DNA from: Alphaproteobacteria bacterium
Lineage (GTDB): Bacteria; Pseudomonadota; Alphaproteobacteria; ATCC43930; CGMCC-115725
Direction of reading: 5' to 3'
DNA length: 6,497 nt
Assembly (NCBI GenBank): GCA_030039975.1
Contig: JASHUO010000047.1
Coordinates: 1 to 6,497, forward strand
Part shown: positions 5,159 through 6,497 of the stretch, piece after piece
How the letters are laid out: each line of letters opens with the position of its first letter
How positions within the stretch are numbered: position 1 is the stretch's first letter
Made by a program: the position numbers and the translations under genes
Notes under the pieces: model-generated
What the model was told of the DNA's origin: nothing
Seen by the model: only the letters and a program-made list of their open reading frames with translations
Database searches by the model: none

Positions 5159-6220
5159 ATGCCGAGCGGCGATATCACCATCGATGGCCGGACGATCTCG
5201 CCGCGAACGCCGCCTTTCATCATCGCCGAGATGTCGGGCAATCATAACGGCGATATCGAGCGCGCGCTGAGCCTCATCGACGCCGCCGCCGAGGCCGGGG
5301 CCGACGCGGTCAAGCTGCAGACCTACACCGCCGACACCATCACGATCGACCATGACGGACCGGGCTTTCGCCTGGAGAGCGGGTTGTGGAAGGGGCGCTC
5401 GCTCCACGACCTCTATCGCGAAGCGCACACGCCCTGGGAATGGCATCCGGCCCTGTTCCGGCGCGCGCGCGAGCGCGGCATCATCGCCTTCTCCTCGCCC
5501 TTCGATATAAGCGCCGTCGATTTCCTCGAATCGCTCGGCGCCCCGGCCTACAAGATCGCCTCCTTCGAGCTCATCGACCGGACGCTGATTGAGCGCGCGG
5601 CGCACACCGGCAAGCCGCTGATCATGTCGACCGGCCTCGCGACGCTGGGCGAGATCGAAGAGGCGATCAGCTGGGCCCGCGCCGCCGGGGCGGGCGATGT
5701 TCTGCTGCTCCACTGCACCAGCGGCTATCCGACGCCGCCCGCCGAGAGCAATCTGCGCACCATGCCGCACTTGGGCGCGAGCTTCGACGCGCCCGTCGGG
5801 CTCTCGGACCACACGCTCGGGATAGCCGTTCCGGTCGCGGCCGTGGCACTCGGCGCCGTCGCCATCGAGAAGCATTTCACTTTGAAACGCAGCGATGGCG
5901 GACCCGACGCCGAGTTTTCGCTGGAGTCAGCGGAGCTGGCGGCGCTGGTCGAGGCCTGCCGCACGGCCTGGGAGGCGCTCGGCAGCATCGACTACGGTTT
6001 GACCGCGAGCGAAGGCAAGAGCCGCGATCTGCGCCGGTCGCTCTATGCCGTCGCCGATCTTGCCGCGGGCGAAATCTTCTCCGAGGCGAACATACGTTCG
6101 ATCCGTCCCGGCCTGGGCCTGGCGCCGAAGTACTATGGCGAGATCATCGGCCGGCGCGCCGCCCGGGCGATCAAGCGGGGCGAGCCGATCGATTGGTCGC
6201 TCATCGCCGCGGCGCGATAG
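5159..6220 (+). CDS. pseI: Pseudaminic acid synthase (PseI, NeuB family)
   Basis: PseI condenses 2,4-diacetamido-2,4,6-trideoxy-L-altrose with phosphoenolpyruvate to form pseudaminic acid, the nine-carbon product. The 353-aa protein has an N-terminal NeuB TIM barrel (about 18-265) and a C-terminal SAF antifreeze-like domain (about 290-350). Diagnostic segments are FIIAEMSGNHNGDIERAL (20-37), the form typical of PseI within the NeuB family, DAVKLQTYTADTITID (49-64), FSSPFD (111-116), YKIASFEL (131-138), MSTGLATLGEIEEA (156-169), HCTSGYPTP (185-193), GLSDHTLG (214-221), IEKHFTL (236-242), and the SAF segment RSLYAV with RPGLGLAPKYY (316-326). GAGGG (5151-5155) and AGGA (5145-5148) precede the ATG. 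The gene follows pseG by 48 bp and precedes the cytidylyltransferase ATG by 2 nt, so it is operonic. Confidence 0.95.
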   Translation: MPSGDITIDGRTISPRTPPFIIAEMSGNHNGDIERALSLIDAAAEAGADAVKLQTYTADTITIDHDGPGFRLESGLWKGRSLHDLYREAHTPWEWHPALFRRARERGIIAFSSPFDISAVDFLESLGAPAYKIASFELIDRTLIERAAHTGKPLIMSTGLATLGEIEEAISWARAAGAGDVLLLHCTSGYPTPPAESNLRTMPHLGASFDAPVGLSDHTLGIAVPVAAVALGAVAIEKHFTLKRSDGGPDAEFSLESAELAALVEACRTAWEALGSIDYGLTASEGKSRDLRRSLYAVADLAAGEIFSEANIRSIRPGLGLAPKYYGEIIGRRAARAIKRGEPIDWSLIAAAR

Positions 6221-6222
6221 GC

Positions 6223-6497
6223 ATGAGAGGGGGCGCCGCGCTTCGCGCGTCGGATCGGCCGGTCGTCTGCATCAGCCAGGCACGGCTCGGATCGATGCGG
6301 CTTCCCGGCAAGGTGATGCTGCCGGTCCTGGGGCGGCCGCTGCTCTATTGGCATCTCTCGCGGCTGCGCCGGGCGCGCCGGATCGACCAGTTCGTCGTGG
6401 CGACGACGGTCGAGCACCGGGATGACGCGATCGTGGAACTCTGCCACTCCATGGGGATCGCCGTGTTCCGCGGCGCCGAGGCCGATGTCTTGAGTCG
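6223..6497 (+). CDS. Partial SpsF/COG1861-type cytidylyltransferase, putative CMP-pseudaminic acid synthetase (3' end off the right edge)
   Basis: The visible 91 codons begin MRGGAALRASDRPVVCISQA and continue with the nucleotide-binding signature QARLGSMRLPGKVMLPVLG (19-37). They then read RPLLYWHLSRLRRARRIDQFVVATT (38-62), and FRGAEADVL (82-90) before the edge. This is the pattern of the SpsF/spore-coat-polysaccharide and CMP-KDO-synthetase-like nucleotidyltransferases (Rossmann-like GT-A fold). Classical PseF begins with an ARGGSKR-type loop instead. Position directly after pseI, with a 2-nt gap, makes CTP-dependent activation of Pse to CMP-Pse the most likely role, so it may be the functional PseF of this organism. 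An alternative is a sugar-nucleotidyltransferase or glycosyltransferase for a later step, with a true pseF further right. No Shine-Dalgarno is evident, suggesting translational coupling to pseI. I withhold the symbol pseF. Confidence 0.85.
   Translation, partial: MRGGAALRASDRPVVCISQARLGSMRLPGKVMLPVLGRPLLYWHLSRLRRARRIDQFVVATTVEHRDDAIVELCHSMGIAVFRGAEADVLS

Noticed and set aside
3350..5875. 841-codon minus-strand open frame opposite pseH, pseG and pseI
   Set aside because: It is Arg/Gly/Ala/Asp-rich with no recognisable domain and is fully antisense to three genes with clear family motifs. Long antisense frames are expected in GC-rich DNA with strong third-position bias.
1..6497. Signs of mobile elements, CRISPR, tRNA or horizontal-transfer boundaries
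   Set aside because: No spaced repeats, transposase motifs, tRNA-like folds or abrupt composition change were found by eye.

Overview
The window is a GC-rich stretch of bacterial chromosome that carries a nearly complete pseudaminic acid (Pse5Ac7Ac) biosynthesis locus, next to a gene for a long-helical, flagellar-axial-like secreted protein. The high GC, the strong bias to G/C-ending codons and the style of the pse proteins suggest an alphaproteobacterium, perhaps from the Rhodospirillales. That placement is inference only, because the window holds no rRNA or other phylogenetic marker.

Layout. Minus strand: a partial gene (1-749, running off the left edge) encodes an Ala/Gln/Ser/Thr/Asn-rich protein without Cys or Trp in the visible part. 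A 131-bp gap with a perfect 19-bp palindrome follows. Then come pseC (881-2146) and pseB (2143-3252), transcribed leftward as pseB-pseC with a 4-nt GTGA stop/start overlap. A 289-bp divergent regulatory region (3253-3541) separates these from the plus-strand operon: pseH (3542-3976), pseG (4073-5110), pseI (5159-6220) and the start of a cytidylyltransferase gene (6223 to the right edge). There is no rRNA, tRNA, CRISPR array or recognisable mobile element.

How the genes work together. PseB dehydrates and epimerises UDP-GlcNAc. PseC aminates C4 of the product and PseH N-acetylates that amine. PseG removes UDP and PseI condenses the freed sugar with phosphoenolpyruvate to give pseudaminic acid. 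The last gene would supply CMP activation. Reading outward from the central promoter region, each arm follows reaction order (B then C; H, G, I, then cytidylyltransferase). The usual fate of CMP-Pse is O-glycosylation of flagellin Ser/Thr, and the adjacent Ser/Thr-rich gene fits a flagellar setting. No Maf-type glycosyltransferase or canonical flagellin is visible.

Most notable points: (1) the final gene has the SpsF/COG1861 signature rather than that of classical PseF; (2) the partial leftmost gene is an unrecognised axial-type protein; (3) there is a perfect palindrome with neighbouring half-sites at 824-869; (4) competing hairpins precede pseH; (5) 7-nt homopolymer tracts lie at the start of pseC and in the active-site region of pseG. 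The pse pathway itself is well known, and I see no evidence in this window for a wholly new system.
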